A DNA stretch of 64,000 nt, from positions 744,001 to 808,000 of the forward strand of contig OZ287697.1 of NCBI GenBank assembly GCA_965649825.1, in the 5' to 3' direction. This DNA comes from Penicillus capitatus (Eukaryota > Chlorophyta). Positions 36,105 to 45,863 of this stretch are shown in pieces. The notes under the pieces were generated by a model. It ran no database searches. It was not told the origin of the DNA and saw only the letters and a program-made list of their open reading frames with translations. Position numbers and translations under genes: made by a program. Numbering within the stretch: position 1 is the stretch's first letter; each line of letters begins with the position of its first letter.

Positions 36105-37124
36105 ATGGCAACTGCGTTCAGGAGTGGATCATGGAGCTACGAGGCCGTCCATACTGTTACGACGTTGCACAGACGCAACCATGTCAGCTGCCGAGCGAGT
36201 AAACAGACAACGAGAGAGAATGGCTCGACGCCGACCGTGCCATTCAACGTCGCGACGAGCGTCGCCGTCTCTTTAGCGGCGACGACGCTTTTCTGCTCAA
36301 CAGATATCGCCTTGGCAGCTCGTGTACAGGTCAGACTTCGAACCAGCGTCAAGCACCGAGCGAAAATTGGCGAATTTAGGGAGGAGATTTCGGGGATCTC
36401 GATCCGTTTTCATCTGCCAAAGTATGATCTCGAAGAAGCTGTTGCCAAACTGACGGCCTGTACTTTAGACTGGAGTGCAAGTCGCCGAACCAAAATTGAA
36501 ATCTCCATTCGGTCCTGCGCCGCCGCCAGAGAAAGAGGCACCCAAGGTTCATTGACCCCATTCCCGGCACGGTTTAACAGAGAGAGATCACAGGTTGCCG
36601 AACCGTTACCGCCGCCGGTAGCTGCCTCCAAAAAGATTGTCAAGAAACAACAAGCGCCTGCAAAGAAACCCGTTGCCAAATCGCAACCTGCCAAGCCTGT
36701 CCAGAAGGCACAGCCGGTTCAGCCACCATCGAAGCCATCACTCAGTGATCTTCTCGAAGAACGGAGAAAAGAACAAGCGGCTCAGAAGATTGTCAAGAAA
36801 CAACAAGCGCCTTCAAAGAAACCCGTTGCCAAATCGCAACCTGCCAAGCCTATCCAGAAGGCACAGCCAGTCCAGCCACCATCGAAGCCATCACTCGGTG
36901 ATCTTCTCAAAGAACGCAGAAAAGAACCATCTGTTCAGAAGATCGTCCCGCCGACCAAACCCGCCGCCGCTCCTATCAAAGGAATCTCGACTCCGTCCGT
37001 TTCACTGCCCACCCTCTCCACTTCTTCCAAAGACGCCACCGAAGCTGGCATCGTCGTTGGCATTGAGATTTTGTTGGCCCTCATTGCCTCGTCGACTGTC
37101 AGTGGGCTCCTAAAAAAGGCTTAA
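36105..37124 (+). CDS. plastid-type protein with tandem Lys/Pro repeats and a C-terminal TM
   Basis: Exons 36105-36323, 36380-36421, 36469-36546 and 36594-37124 give 289 aa. The N-terminus is basic and Ser/Thr-rich with no ER signal, then a hydrophobic stretch ends in A-L-A-A-R, the arrangement of a chloroplast transit peptide plus a lumenal or inner-membrane signal. The middle is Pro/Lys/Ala-rich with two tandem copies of a 51-residue unit (V-K-K-Q-Q-A-P...). A hydrophobic helix (I-V-V-G-I-E-I-L-L-A-L-I-A) lies near the C-terminus. The frame also stays open across the three introns, but splicing restores a continuous Pro-rich part (V-A-E-P-K-L... V-A-E-P-L-P) that the unspliced frame breaks. 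I do not recognise the family; plastid targeting is an inference. Confidence 0.6.
   Translation: MATAFRSGSWSYEAVHTVTTLHRRNHVSCRASKQTTRENGSTPTVPFNVATSVAVSLAATTLFCSTDIALAARVQVRLRTSVKHRAKIGEFREEISGISIRFHLPKYDLEEAVAKLTACTLDWSASRRTKIEISIRSCAAARERGTQGSLTPFPARFNRERSQVAEPLPPPVAASKKIVKKQQAPAKKPVAKSQPAKPVQKAQPVQPPSKPSLSDLLEERRKEQAAQKIVKKQQAPSKKPVAKSQPAKPIQKAQPVQPPSKPSLGDLLKERRKEPSVQKIVPPTKPAAAPIKGISTPSVSLPTLSTSSKDATEAGIVVGIEILLALIASSTVSGLLKKA
36633..36938 (+). repeat. two tandem 153-bp coding repeats
   Basis: Copy 1 is 36633-36785 and copy 2 is 36786-36938; both are in frame and differ at a modest number of bases. They encode the 51-residue Lys/Pro/Gln unit ending S-L-(S/G)-D-L-L-(E/K)-E-R-R-K-E. Confidence 0.9.
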
Positions 37125-37195
37125 GCATATTGCGCGTTCGTCCCTTTGTCCATCTTTTTGGTAAATCAGAGATTTTGTTTGACAGAGTTTCGGGA

Positions 37196-37642
37196 CTAGA
37201 TGTCCACAATCACAAAGACTTCCGCAAATCCTTCGCGTTCCACGATCTTCATCGCGCTATAAGTAATCGCCTTCACTTCGGTACCCCTCTCGCGTTTCGT
37301 CCAGTCGAACACCTCGCCAGTGCCTTCGGCTTTGATGCTCCATGGATCACGGCGCAACTCAACCAGGCGTAGTGTACGACATACGCGGAGCTCTGTATGA
37401 AACTGAAAGAGACACTCGTCGAGGAAAGCAAACAACAAGGATTCGACATCGTGCCCTTCGGCTTCGAACGCGAAATTCACCTCCCCGGAGAGCCCTTCGA
37501 TCGGCGTCATGTAGTTATACATACCTAATGCCGCGTGCAGCAACGCCTCGCCCAGACCTGACCCCCATGCATGAATCTGCACGTCTGCTGTGTGGTCGAG
37601 ATATTCAAAACAACGTTCGGGTGGATCCGAGATGACAGACAT
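37196..37642 (-). CDS. archease, tRNA/RNA ligase (RtcB) cofactor
   Basis: Single exon of 148 aa, the usual archease length. The family signature F-E-Y-L-D-H-T-A-D-V near the N-terminus and G-T-E-V-K-A-I-T-Y near the C-terminus are both present. The metal-binding Asp/His/Glu residues of the family are represented (D and H in L-D-H-T-A-D). Archease promotes guanylylation and turnover of the RtcB RNA ligase that joins tRNA halves, and in animals HAC1/XBP1 mRNA. The start at 37642 is the first Met that fits the family; the upstream part of the frame has no other ATG of note. It follows the epimerase gene on the same strand with 71 bases between. Confidence 0.93.
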   Translation of the reverse strand: MSVISDPPERCFEYLDHTADVQIHAWGSGLGEALLHAALGMYNYMTPIEGLSGEVNFAFEAEGHDVESLLFAFLDECLFQFHTELRVCRTLRLVELRRDPWSIKAEGTGEVFDWTKRERGTEVKAITYSAMKIVEREGFAEVFVIVDI

Positions 37643-37713
37643 CGTCCAACAAAGCGTGTCACATAAATGGGTGCCGTACGTTCGTACGTGCGTGCATCCA
37701 GGACGCATGGTTT

Positions 37714-38873
37714 TCAGAGATCTCTGATGGAGTAGTCCGTTTCGCCGATCCAGGATTCGCCTGGTCCAACGATTTGTGGCCCATAACAGGCGTTTTCGAC
37801 GCAGACGAATTTTTCATAGTAGTCTGGCATGATCATATAGGGATTCCAGCAGACGACATCTTTCCACGTCTTCGATGACATCTGCACGAACACACACATT
37901 TACAGGGGAACGATATCGGCGGCGAGGACTGACCGCAATGGCGGCGCCTGTTCCAACATCGAGCTCCACGTAATCTTTGGCGTCGAGAAAAACGCAATCG
38001 ACATGTCCCGGGAAAGTAAGAACCTCATCCTCCATCACTCCCTCGGTGGGATTGTTTGGGTCCGGTACTTTGTTGAGCGTTTTCAGTCCCTGCAGTCCAG
38101 TGACACGCGCTTTGCTGACGTGAGCCACTTCAAAGTACCCATGCAAGGCACCGGTGAAGCTCAAAACGGCATCGCCCGTATTCACCACACGAAATTCGGT
38201 ACACAGATGATCGCCGTGCAATGTGACTGTATAGACCACCTTGAAAGCATGAGGATAGATCTCACGCGTCTCTTCCGAATCTTCCAGCGTCAGTTCGACA
38301 CGCGGGTCGCGATCATCTGGCTGTGGATCGGCTGATGAAGACACAAGCTGCCAATCAAGATTCCGTGCGAAGCCATGTTGCGGCAGCGCTCCGGGGCCAA
38401 ACTAGACATCCATACGGCCGATAATTAACGATCGATGTGATCGCGAATAAGGCGACTTGAGGAAAGCAGATAGGGATGCCGCCAGAGATCGGCTTGGATT
38501 TGTCGAAGACGGCATCAGGTCGTACGTAAAGGACCTCGTTGCCACTCGGCTGCTTCCATGATGTCACACAGGCGCCAAAGAGATAGATCTCTGCTGCAGC
38601 ACCACAGGCATGGCGTAGGATGACTTTGGGCAATCCGCCTGTTCCTTCGACGACATCGATGCTTCCTTCGATGCCGAACGCCTCCTGAAGCTGCGTGACA
38701 GATGTCGCCACTTTTTGTGAGCCTTCCATGGCGGCCGTGATGACTGCGCCTCGTGGGCCACGTCGCTTCGGAGGGCAAAGACGTCGTCGAGGAGGTGACG
38801 GTGGACAGAGATGGCAGGATCGAGGCACGAATGGACGTCGAACGGGCGTCGCCGTTTTTGACAGACGCAGCAT
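37714..38873 (-). CDS. glucose-6-phosphate 1-epimerase (aldose 1-epimerase family), probably plastid-targeted
   Basis: Exons 38873-38457, 38401-37934 and 37881-37714 give 350 aa. It interconverts alpha- and beta-glucose 6-phosphate. Family features seen are the A-C-V-T-S-W-K-like strand, I-S-G-G-I-P-I-C-F-P-Q, L-P-Q-H-G-F-A-R (the general acid/base His of this family) and W-N-P with the downstream E-N-A at the end. The first ~45 residues are rich in Arg, Pro and Ser and lack acidic residues, fitting a transit peptide; an internal Met at ~49 could make a cytosolic form. The second intron (37882-37933) uses a GTCAGT donor. The start codon is only 65 bases from that of eIF1 on the other strand. 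Confidence 0.9.
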
Positions 38874-38938
38874 CACGCGGCCCTGTTTGTACGTTCGTCA
38901 ACATCAACGTTTCTGCATTTTTCTGCTGAGCGCTGCTG
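38874..38938. promoter_or_regulatory. 65-bp bidirectional promoter region
   Basis: All the sequence between the start codons of the epimerase (minus) and eIF1 (plus). Both 5' leaders and core promoters must lie in, or overlap into, these 65 bases and the neighbouring coding sequence. Confidence 0.55.
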
Positions 38939-39366
38939 ATGAGCGCGATTCCCGACGCAAAGACGTTGGGAGTGCGTGACCCGCTTGAGAACGCAACCGA
39001 GGCATCGACCGCTTCGAAGAGTCAAGCCAAGAAAGACACCGAACAAGAGGGAGCCGTTCACATACGCGTTCAGCAACGCAATGGACGCAAGAGCTTAACA
39101 ACAGTACAGGGACTGCCGCAACGTCTGGACAAGAAAAAGATTTTGAAAGCTCTGAAAAAAGACTTCTGCTGTAACGGCACCGTCGTCGAAGATCCCGAAC
39201 TCGGTTCCATTCTCCAACTCCAAGGCGACCAGAGAAAGAACGTCTCACAGTTTCTCGTTGAGGTCAGGGTCGAATCGCGTATTGCGAGTTTGGCTGAGGG
39301 GATAGGGGATGGTGTGTCCAGGCGAGGATTGTGAAAAAGGAGTACGTGAAGATTCATGGATTCTAA
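38939..39366 (+). CDS. SUI1: translation initiation factor eIF1 (SUI1)
   Basis: Exons 38939-39262 and 39322-39366 give 122 aa, near the usual 110-115. eIF1 scans for the start codon on the 40S ribosome. The core is almost invariant: I-R-V-Q-Q-R-N-G-R-K-S-L-T-T-V-Q-G-L, D-K-K-K-I-L-K-A-L-K-K-D-F-C-C-N-G, and after the 59-nt intron the last strand V-K-K-E-Y-V-K-I-H-G-F. The N-terminal ~35 residues are polar and variable, as expected. Confidence 0.97.
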
Positions 39367-39823
39367 TGCAGTTTGGTCTTTGAGCTTGACAAGACAGGAC
39401 ACAGAGCATGTGTGTGGATTTATTCAATAGAGGAAGGCTCGATGAAAAACTCGCTGTGTTTCTTGCTGTGTTCCATGCGCGATTCTGACGCGAGAGATGA
39501 GTCAACGCCACGCGATTGACGATATTGACGTGGCAAACAGCGTCTCGACGAGCCACACTCGGGCACACGTACAGAGACGAGTGATTTCAGTGAAGTAAAG
39601 GCAAGGGGAGCGTGACGGTGACATGAAAGCCGCTCGCGTTCCGAGTCTAAATCGCCATGGATCATTGCGTCCGCAGATGCTCGACTGTCTTGACAAGTCA
39701 TTGGACGAGTGGCCAGATATCGTCGGCAATGACGCGGAGGTGACAGAAGTGATCGACTTTGTGCGATTTCGGCACTTGTGGAGGAGAGATCGAAACGTAG
39801 GCGTGTTTCTGGGGTCGCCTCAG
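39367..39823. other. 5' region of the calcium channel, first exon unresolved
   Basis: About 450 bases between the eIF1 stop and the first secure channel exon. An open frame from ATG 39623 can be joined in phase 2 (donor near 39,690) to the first channel exon, giving a basic N-terminus, but the intron would be ~130 nt, longer than most here. Other joins are possible. Confidence 0.35.
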
Positions 39824-42800
39824 AATCTGTGTGCGACGGTTGCTGACATCGGATGTCGTGGAGCGTCTCGTTCTGTTGCTGATTGTGGCGAACTGCATTG
39901 CCCTCGGATTCGAAAGCCATCGTCCGGGATTCGAAGAAACGACAGCGGGCAGAGTACTCGGCGTGCTGGAGTTCTTCTTCCTCTCGGTCTTTACCATCGA
40001 AATGCTGATGAAGATGATATCTTTTGGCGTCGTTTCTGCACCGGGCGCTTATCTCAGAGACGGTAGGATGGTATGACACAGAAGGGCATCCGATGCTGAT
40101 GTCGCTTGCAGGTTGGAATGTACTGGATTTTGTTGTGATCGTTCTCGGCTGGGTGGCATTCTCGCCTTCTGTCGGGAACTATTCTTCATTGAGGGCAGTG
40201 CGAGTGCTGCGGTCGCTCAGAACGATTACAGGCATTCCTGGAATGCGTGTATGTATGCCGCTGCTTCGTGGTGAGGATATCTGAGAAGGCTTTGTTTCTT
40301 TAGAGACTCGTGACGACGTTGCTGAAGTCTCTGCCGCTGCTGTTCGACGTTTTGCTCCTCTGCACCTTCGCTTACTTCATTTTTGGCATCATGGGCGTTC
40401 AGCTCTTCTCGGGCGCACTCATCTATCGGTACAGCACCAACCCATCCTTTGTTCTTACGTTTGGTCTTCGACGCTCAGGTGTGGATGTCCACGAGAGCTG
40501 CTGCTATCCGTGGATGCTGTTGTCGAGGGTCAGGAAGCAACAGCCTGTCAAGAAGGATCGATCTCGGACAGTATTGAGTTCGTCCGACTGAACGCGCAGC
40601 TCTATGCCAGGAACGATCATAACGAGCTCGTTTCGGTCTATCGATGCCCGCAACATACAACAGACGACTGTCCAGATGGACTGGTCTGTGCCAAAACGGG
40701 CAACCCCAACTACGGCATCCTGAACTTTGATAACATCCTCTGGGCGTGGCTCACGATTTTCCAAGTCATCTCGATGGAAGGCTGGACCAATGTGATGTAT
40801 ACCATCCAAGATGCCGTCTCTCAGCTCAGCTGGATATACTTTTTGGTCCTCATTATCGTCGGGTCCTTCTTTGCGGTCAATCTCGCATTTGCTGTTCTTT
40901 ACCTTCAGTTCACCAGTGCCGATTCCCGGCCAGATGACAACGCGGGAGGAAGCTCGGAGAGTTCCGTCGACGACGTTTCCAGCACAACAGCTGCTAGTCT
41001 CGAGATTCCAGTCACATCACAACACTGGCTGCAACTCCGTTGTTATCAGCTACAGGACTCCGCCGCCATGGAGATTCTCACCATGATGCTCATCGTGATC
41101 AACGTCGGTGTCATGGCCGCTGATCATCATGGGATGCCGAAGTGGCAGGAGACAATGGCCGAGATCATCAACACGATCGTCGCTGTGTTCTTTCTCTTAG
41201 AAATGGTGATCAAGATGGTGGGACTGGGATGGAGAGGCTACCTCAGAGATCGCATGCACCTTTTCGACGGCGTCATAGCCCTGGCCGGCGCGATCGAGCT
41301 GCTCATCCTTGTGGATGGTGGTGCCATATCTGGCGTCGGTGGATCGCTCTATGTCTTCCGTGTCTTTCGCCTGCTCAGAATTTTCAAACTCTCACGTTCG
41401 TGGAACGAACTGCACAAAATCGTGGGGACCATACATGGAAGCATCGCCTCTGTGGCAAATCTCTGTCTCATCTTCTTTCTCTTCATCATCGTCATGGCGC
41501 TCCTCGGGATGCAGCTCTTTGGATTCAGACTGCAGTTCTGCACCGTTGCTGGAGCACAGTCTCTCTGTCCTCCAGGAAGAAGCCACTGTCCAGATCATCC
41601 AGACTGTTATTTTCCTTGCCAGGCGGATCAAAAAGATCAGTGGTTTTCGATCACTGGCTCTCCTTACAACGATATGGCCTACTGCGAAGCATTCGACACC
41701 GAAGTGCTGTCACATCCGTTCTGGGCCCACGTTGGATCTGCCCATGTACCACGGCACAACTTCGATACATTCTTCTGGGCATTTCTCACAGCTTTTCAGA
41801 TACTGACAGGCGAAAACTGGAACGAAGTGATGTACGATGTCATGCGCTCGACCTCTTACCTTTCAGCCGGCTATTGCATGGTGATCATCATCATCGGCAA
41901 CTACATCCTCCTCAATCTCTTTCTCGCTATTCTCTTGGATCACTTTGCTGGACTCGACGTCAACAGCACCTCGGTCGAGAACGAAATGCCACAAGAGGCA
42001 CAAGTAGAATCGCGACCGGAGACGGAGAGCATCGCCGATTCGGTAGAGAGTGTGTTCATCAGTACAGAGAGCAGTGTCCAAGATGTTCATATCCAGTGCA
42101 GTCGAGCACCATCTTCTGTCCCTACTTCGGAGGACACCACCCTCTCTCCCGAAGCATATCTCGTCGGGCACTCGCTCATGGTCTTCTCGCCCACGCATCC
42201 CCTGCGTTGGATCATCCACCGTATCGTTTCGCATCGATTCTTCGAACGACTGGTCATCTTTCTCATTCTCTGCTCCTCGATCTCGATGGCTATGGAATCG
42301 CCGTCTCTGGATGAGAGCTCCGTTACGGGACGCCTGGTACGCATCGGTGATTCGCTGTATGTTTTGCTCTTTGGCATCGAAGCCGCACTGAAGATCGTGG
42401 CTTTTGGGTTTCTGTTCAATGGACCGGGGAGTTATCTACGTGACCGATGGAACGTACTGGATTTCGTGATTCTGCTCGTCGGCTTCGTCTTTCAGATTCG
42501 GGCCAACATTGAAGAGCTCAAATCCATCCGAGCGCTCAGAGTGCTGCGATGTCTAAGGCCCCTGAGACTGGCATCGCGTTTTAAGGGACTCAAAGTCGTC
42601 CTCCATTCACTCCTGCAGAGCATTCCACCTTTGCTCAATGTGGCACTCGTCTGTCTTTTCTTCTTCTTTACATTTGCCATTCTTGGCATCAATTTGCTCA
42701 AAGTACAGAAACATTGCCGGCGTCTTATGGGATCACCGTGAGAAGTTTCTAGGGAGAGTTCTACTACTGCGCAGACGAAGACGGCAATAGGATAGATCCC

Positions 42801-44896
42801 GATGCCGCCGGATGTGATATCGATCGGGAATGGTGTAACGAAGGACAGCACGTCTTCAATACCTCTGCCTATCATAACTCCATTGGCGTTTCCATCCCAC
42901 CCTACACCGTTCACCATAAGTACCGCCGCCTCGTATCGAATGAAAGGTGGTCGGTGCGTGCACATAGGTGGATCAATCGCGCGTCGAATTTTGACAACGT
43001 TGGCTCAGCCATGTTGGCGCTCTTCGAGATGAGCACGTTGGAAATGTGGCTGGATATCATGTACAACGGTATGGATGCTGTCGGCGTCGATCGACAGCCG
43101 AAGAGAGATCACAACAGCGCCATCGCCGTTTTCTTCGTCAGTTTCGTGATCATCGGCGCCTTCTTCATCCTCAATCTCTTCGTCAGCGTGACCATCGACA
43201 AAGTAACCGTCACATCAACGTCGCATCACCGAACCGTCGCCCCTTTGCCACAGTTCCACGAAATCAAGCACCGACAGGAAGGGCGGCTCTATTTGCTTAC
43301 CAAGGAACAGGAGGAATGGGTCATCACACAACGCTACTTATGGGTGGCACGGCCATTGCGCCACTACGTCCCTCCGAAAGACTCCTGGCGTCGCTGGATC
43401 TTCGACGGCGTTCATTCAACCTTCTTCGAATTGCTCATCATGACAGTCACCCTTCTCAACGTCGCCGCCCTTGCCTGCACACATCACGACATGCAACCGT
43501 CTGTCCAGAACGCCATCGACATCGCCAACTTCACCTGCACGATCTTCTTCGTCGCAGAAGTCGCTGTCAAGCTCATCGGCCTCGGACCACGGAACTACTG
43601 TCGAGTACATCACTCCTGTTCCCATTGTCCTCTCTCTGCATTGACGAGACGATGATACGCAGGACCGATGGAATCTGTTCGATTTCACAGTGACGGCGCT
43701 GTCCCTCGCTGGCAGTCCGTTCATCGTGGCGACCGAGATGCCACTCGTCTCGATGTTTCGCGTTTTTCGCGTCGTGCGTCTCCTGCGACTCATTCCGAAA
43801 GCGACGGGACTCCGAACCCTTTTCCAGACACTGGCTTTCTCTTTTCCTGCCCTATTCAATGTCGGCGGCGTGCTGTCGTTGTTTTTCTTCATCTATGCTG
43901 TTGCTGGTGTACAGCTCTTTGGCGCTATCCGGCGAGGCAATTACCTCAACCGACATGCGAATTTTGACGATTTTGGACGCGCTTTGCTGACGCTGTTTCG
44001 AATAGCGACAGGAGAATCGTGGAACGCCATCATGTATGACATCATCCAATGCACCAACTGCATCCAACTGACACACAGCCTGACGATCAACGACACCTTC
44101 TACCCAAAAGGCATTCCCTGAACGCAATTCCGCGACAAGTGCAGGATCGCACGGACGCTGTAGGAACGTGCTTTTCTCCTGGTGATGTGACATTGGATGC
44201 GATTCCGGAGTCGGATCTCGGAGATCGATGCCAATCGTATTCCTGGATCACCATCATCTACTTCTGCAGCTTCATCCTGCTCGTCGCCTTTATTCTCTTA
44301 AACGTCGTCATCGCCGTTATTCTGGACAACTTCCAAATCAGTTCGCGCAAAGAAGATCTGATTATCAAAGTCCAACACATCGAAGAATTTGCCAAAGTCC
44401 ATCGCACACCACCTTCCACATCCACCCGTCTCATCTCTCTTTGATACAGGTCTGGTCTGAGATGGACCCACAGGCCACATGGTATATTCCCACGTCGAAG
44501 CTGCCGATGCTGCTTCATGAACTGAGTCCGCCACTGGGGACAAAGGGAACCGTGAATGGAATAGCTGAGACGCTGGCTGTCATTCTCTCGTTGGATATTC
44601 CAGATCGAGATTCCCACGTGCATTTCTTGGAGACGTTGCACTGTCTCATGGGTCATGCCGCCGGAACGGAGCTTCCTTTGGAGGAGGATCTGCGAATCCA
44701 TGGACAGATGTTTCATCTCCTTCCCAAAACGACAGAAGAGCCAGAATACACGGCCGCACACTATCATTCTGGCAAATACGTCCAGGCATCCATTCGCGGA
44801 TTCTTGATACGTGAGAGAATGGCCAAAAACATCGAGCAGCACCATCTGTCAGCAGTCCAGACACTCAGACCACAGTATAAGCTGTTGGAGAATTGA
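39824..44896 (+). CDS. four-domain voltage-gated calcium channel alpha-1-like subunit
   Basis: Exons 39824-40062, 40112-40248, 40304-40428, 40479-42702, 42753-43202, 43254-43604, 43663-44110, 44140-44396 and 44450-44896 give about 1,560 aa plus an unresolved N-terminus. Four repeats of six TM helices are seen. S4 segments with Arg every third residue occur in all domains (for example R-V-F-R-V-V-R-L-L-R in IV). The four pore motifs read M-E-G-W, G-E-N-W, L-E-M-W and G-E-S-W, that is EEEE, the calcium-selective pattern rather than DEKA (Nav) or EEKE (NALCN). After IVS6 there is an acidic helical tail (EF-like fold region) and an IQ-like helix (V-Q-A-S-I-R-G-F-L-I-R) for calmodulin. In a flagellate such channels commonly act in ciliary or plasma membrane. 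The intron at 44111-44139 is the weakest part of the model. Confidence 0.9.
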
Positions 44897-44897
44897 A

Positions 44898-45780
44898 TCA
44901 GAGTTGCTGCTCTTTGAGTTGTTCCTCACACAGTGCCTTGGCCGATGCTCGATCCCGTCCATCACATTGTGACAAGACGTGTGTGAGAAACAGAAGGTGA
45001 GGGACGGATGCTGTGCGCAGCCAGATAAGACCATTCATTCCCACAATGATCTCAAATCGGATGTGTTGGCCCAAAAGAGAGAGAAGGGGATGGAGGGGAG
45101 TCGATAGAAGACTCCTGGCAAAGGCAGTGGTCACGTGGGTCAGTGTCCCTCCGTGCAGGACCCCCATGCCGGCTGCCTTTCCGTGTCGATCCACGCAGGA
45201 GAGCGTTGGATGGGAGAAGGGATAGGTAGAGGTGATCCGTGCATGCACGAGATCTCCTGGTGTCAGAGGAGGGACGTTGCGCTTCGTGACGTTCTCGAAT
45301 GATGTGACAGGTAACTCAGCAAAGCAGCTTCCGTTGATGTCCACCAGAAACGCCTGTACAAAAACAAAAGGCATCAGTCGTGGTCGCGGTCGCGGGGGTG
45401 GACAATTGTTCCACCTCGGCATTGCGGTCTTGCACAATTCCGACCACTGCTTCGTCGGCGGCTGGAACGTATCTAGAGCACATACGTCACATCAGAGAAA
45501 GAGTGAGAGACATGTGTGAGATGCCGTTTCTGCTGCGACTTGATCCAAAGTTTGCCGCTCTTCGTTTGGCTGAGCACGCCCAGCTGCGTCGCGGTAACGG
45601 CACTTGGGGTCTGTCCCGTGACCTGCAGTCCAGGGCCCAGTCGTAGCTTCCCACTCGGCGGCAATGTCGCTAGCACACGATCGCCAGGCAGCACGACCTA
45701 AACGCAGAGGCCTGCCGTTGCCTCCCGCCATAACTCCAAACGACCTGTCCAACGCGTTCGTGCTTTTTGCTCGTTTTCAT
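44898..45780 (-). CDS. RRP40: exosome RNA-binding subunit RRP40 (EXOSC3)
   Basis: Exons 45780-45745, 45697-45525, 45472-45415 and 45353-44898 give 240 aa. RRP40 is one of the three S1/KH cap proteins of the RNA exosome. The N-terminal domain opens with V-V-L-P-G-D-R-V-L. The conserved linker S-Q-Q-K-R-Y-V-P crosses the second intron, then come the S1 domain (F-E-N-V-T-K-R-N) and the KH part with the diagnostic G-M-N-G-x-I-W. The second intron has a GC donor (CG|GCATCT) and is fixed by this conserved linker, because any GT donor would break it. The stop codon is a single base away from the stop codon of the calcium channel on the opposite strand. Confidence 0.93.
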
Positions 45781-45863
45781 CGTCGCTACGTATGTCGATG
45801 TACAAAATGATGCACCAGTCCTGTTTCACAGTCTACGATCTCGTATACGGTTCAAAATGACAT

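Noticed and set aside
41142-42314. 390-codon second frame overlapping the calcium channel
   Set aside because: The channel frame over the same bases encodes conserved S4 and pore motifs; the other frame shows no pattern and is probably an effect of composition.
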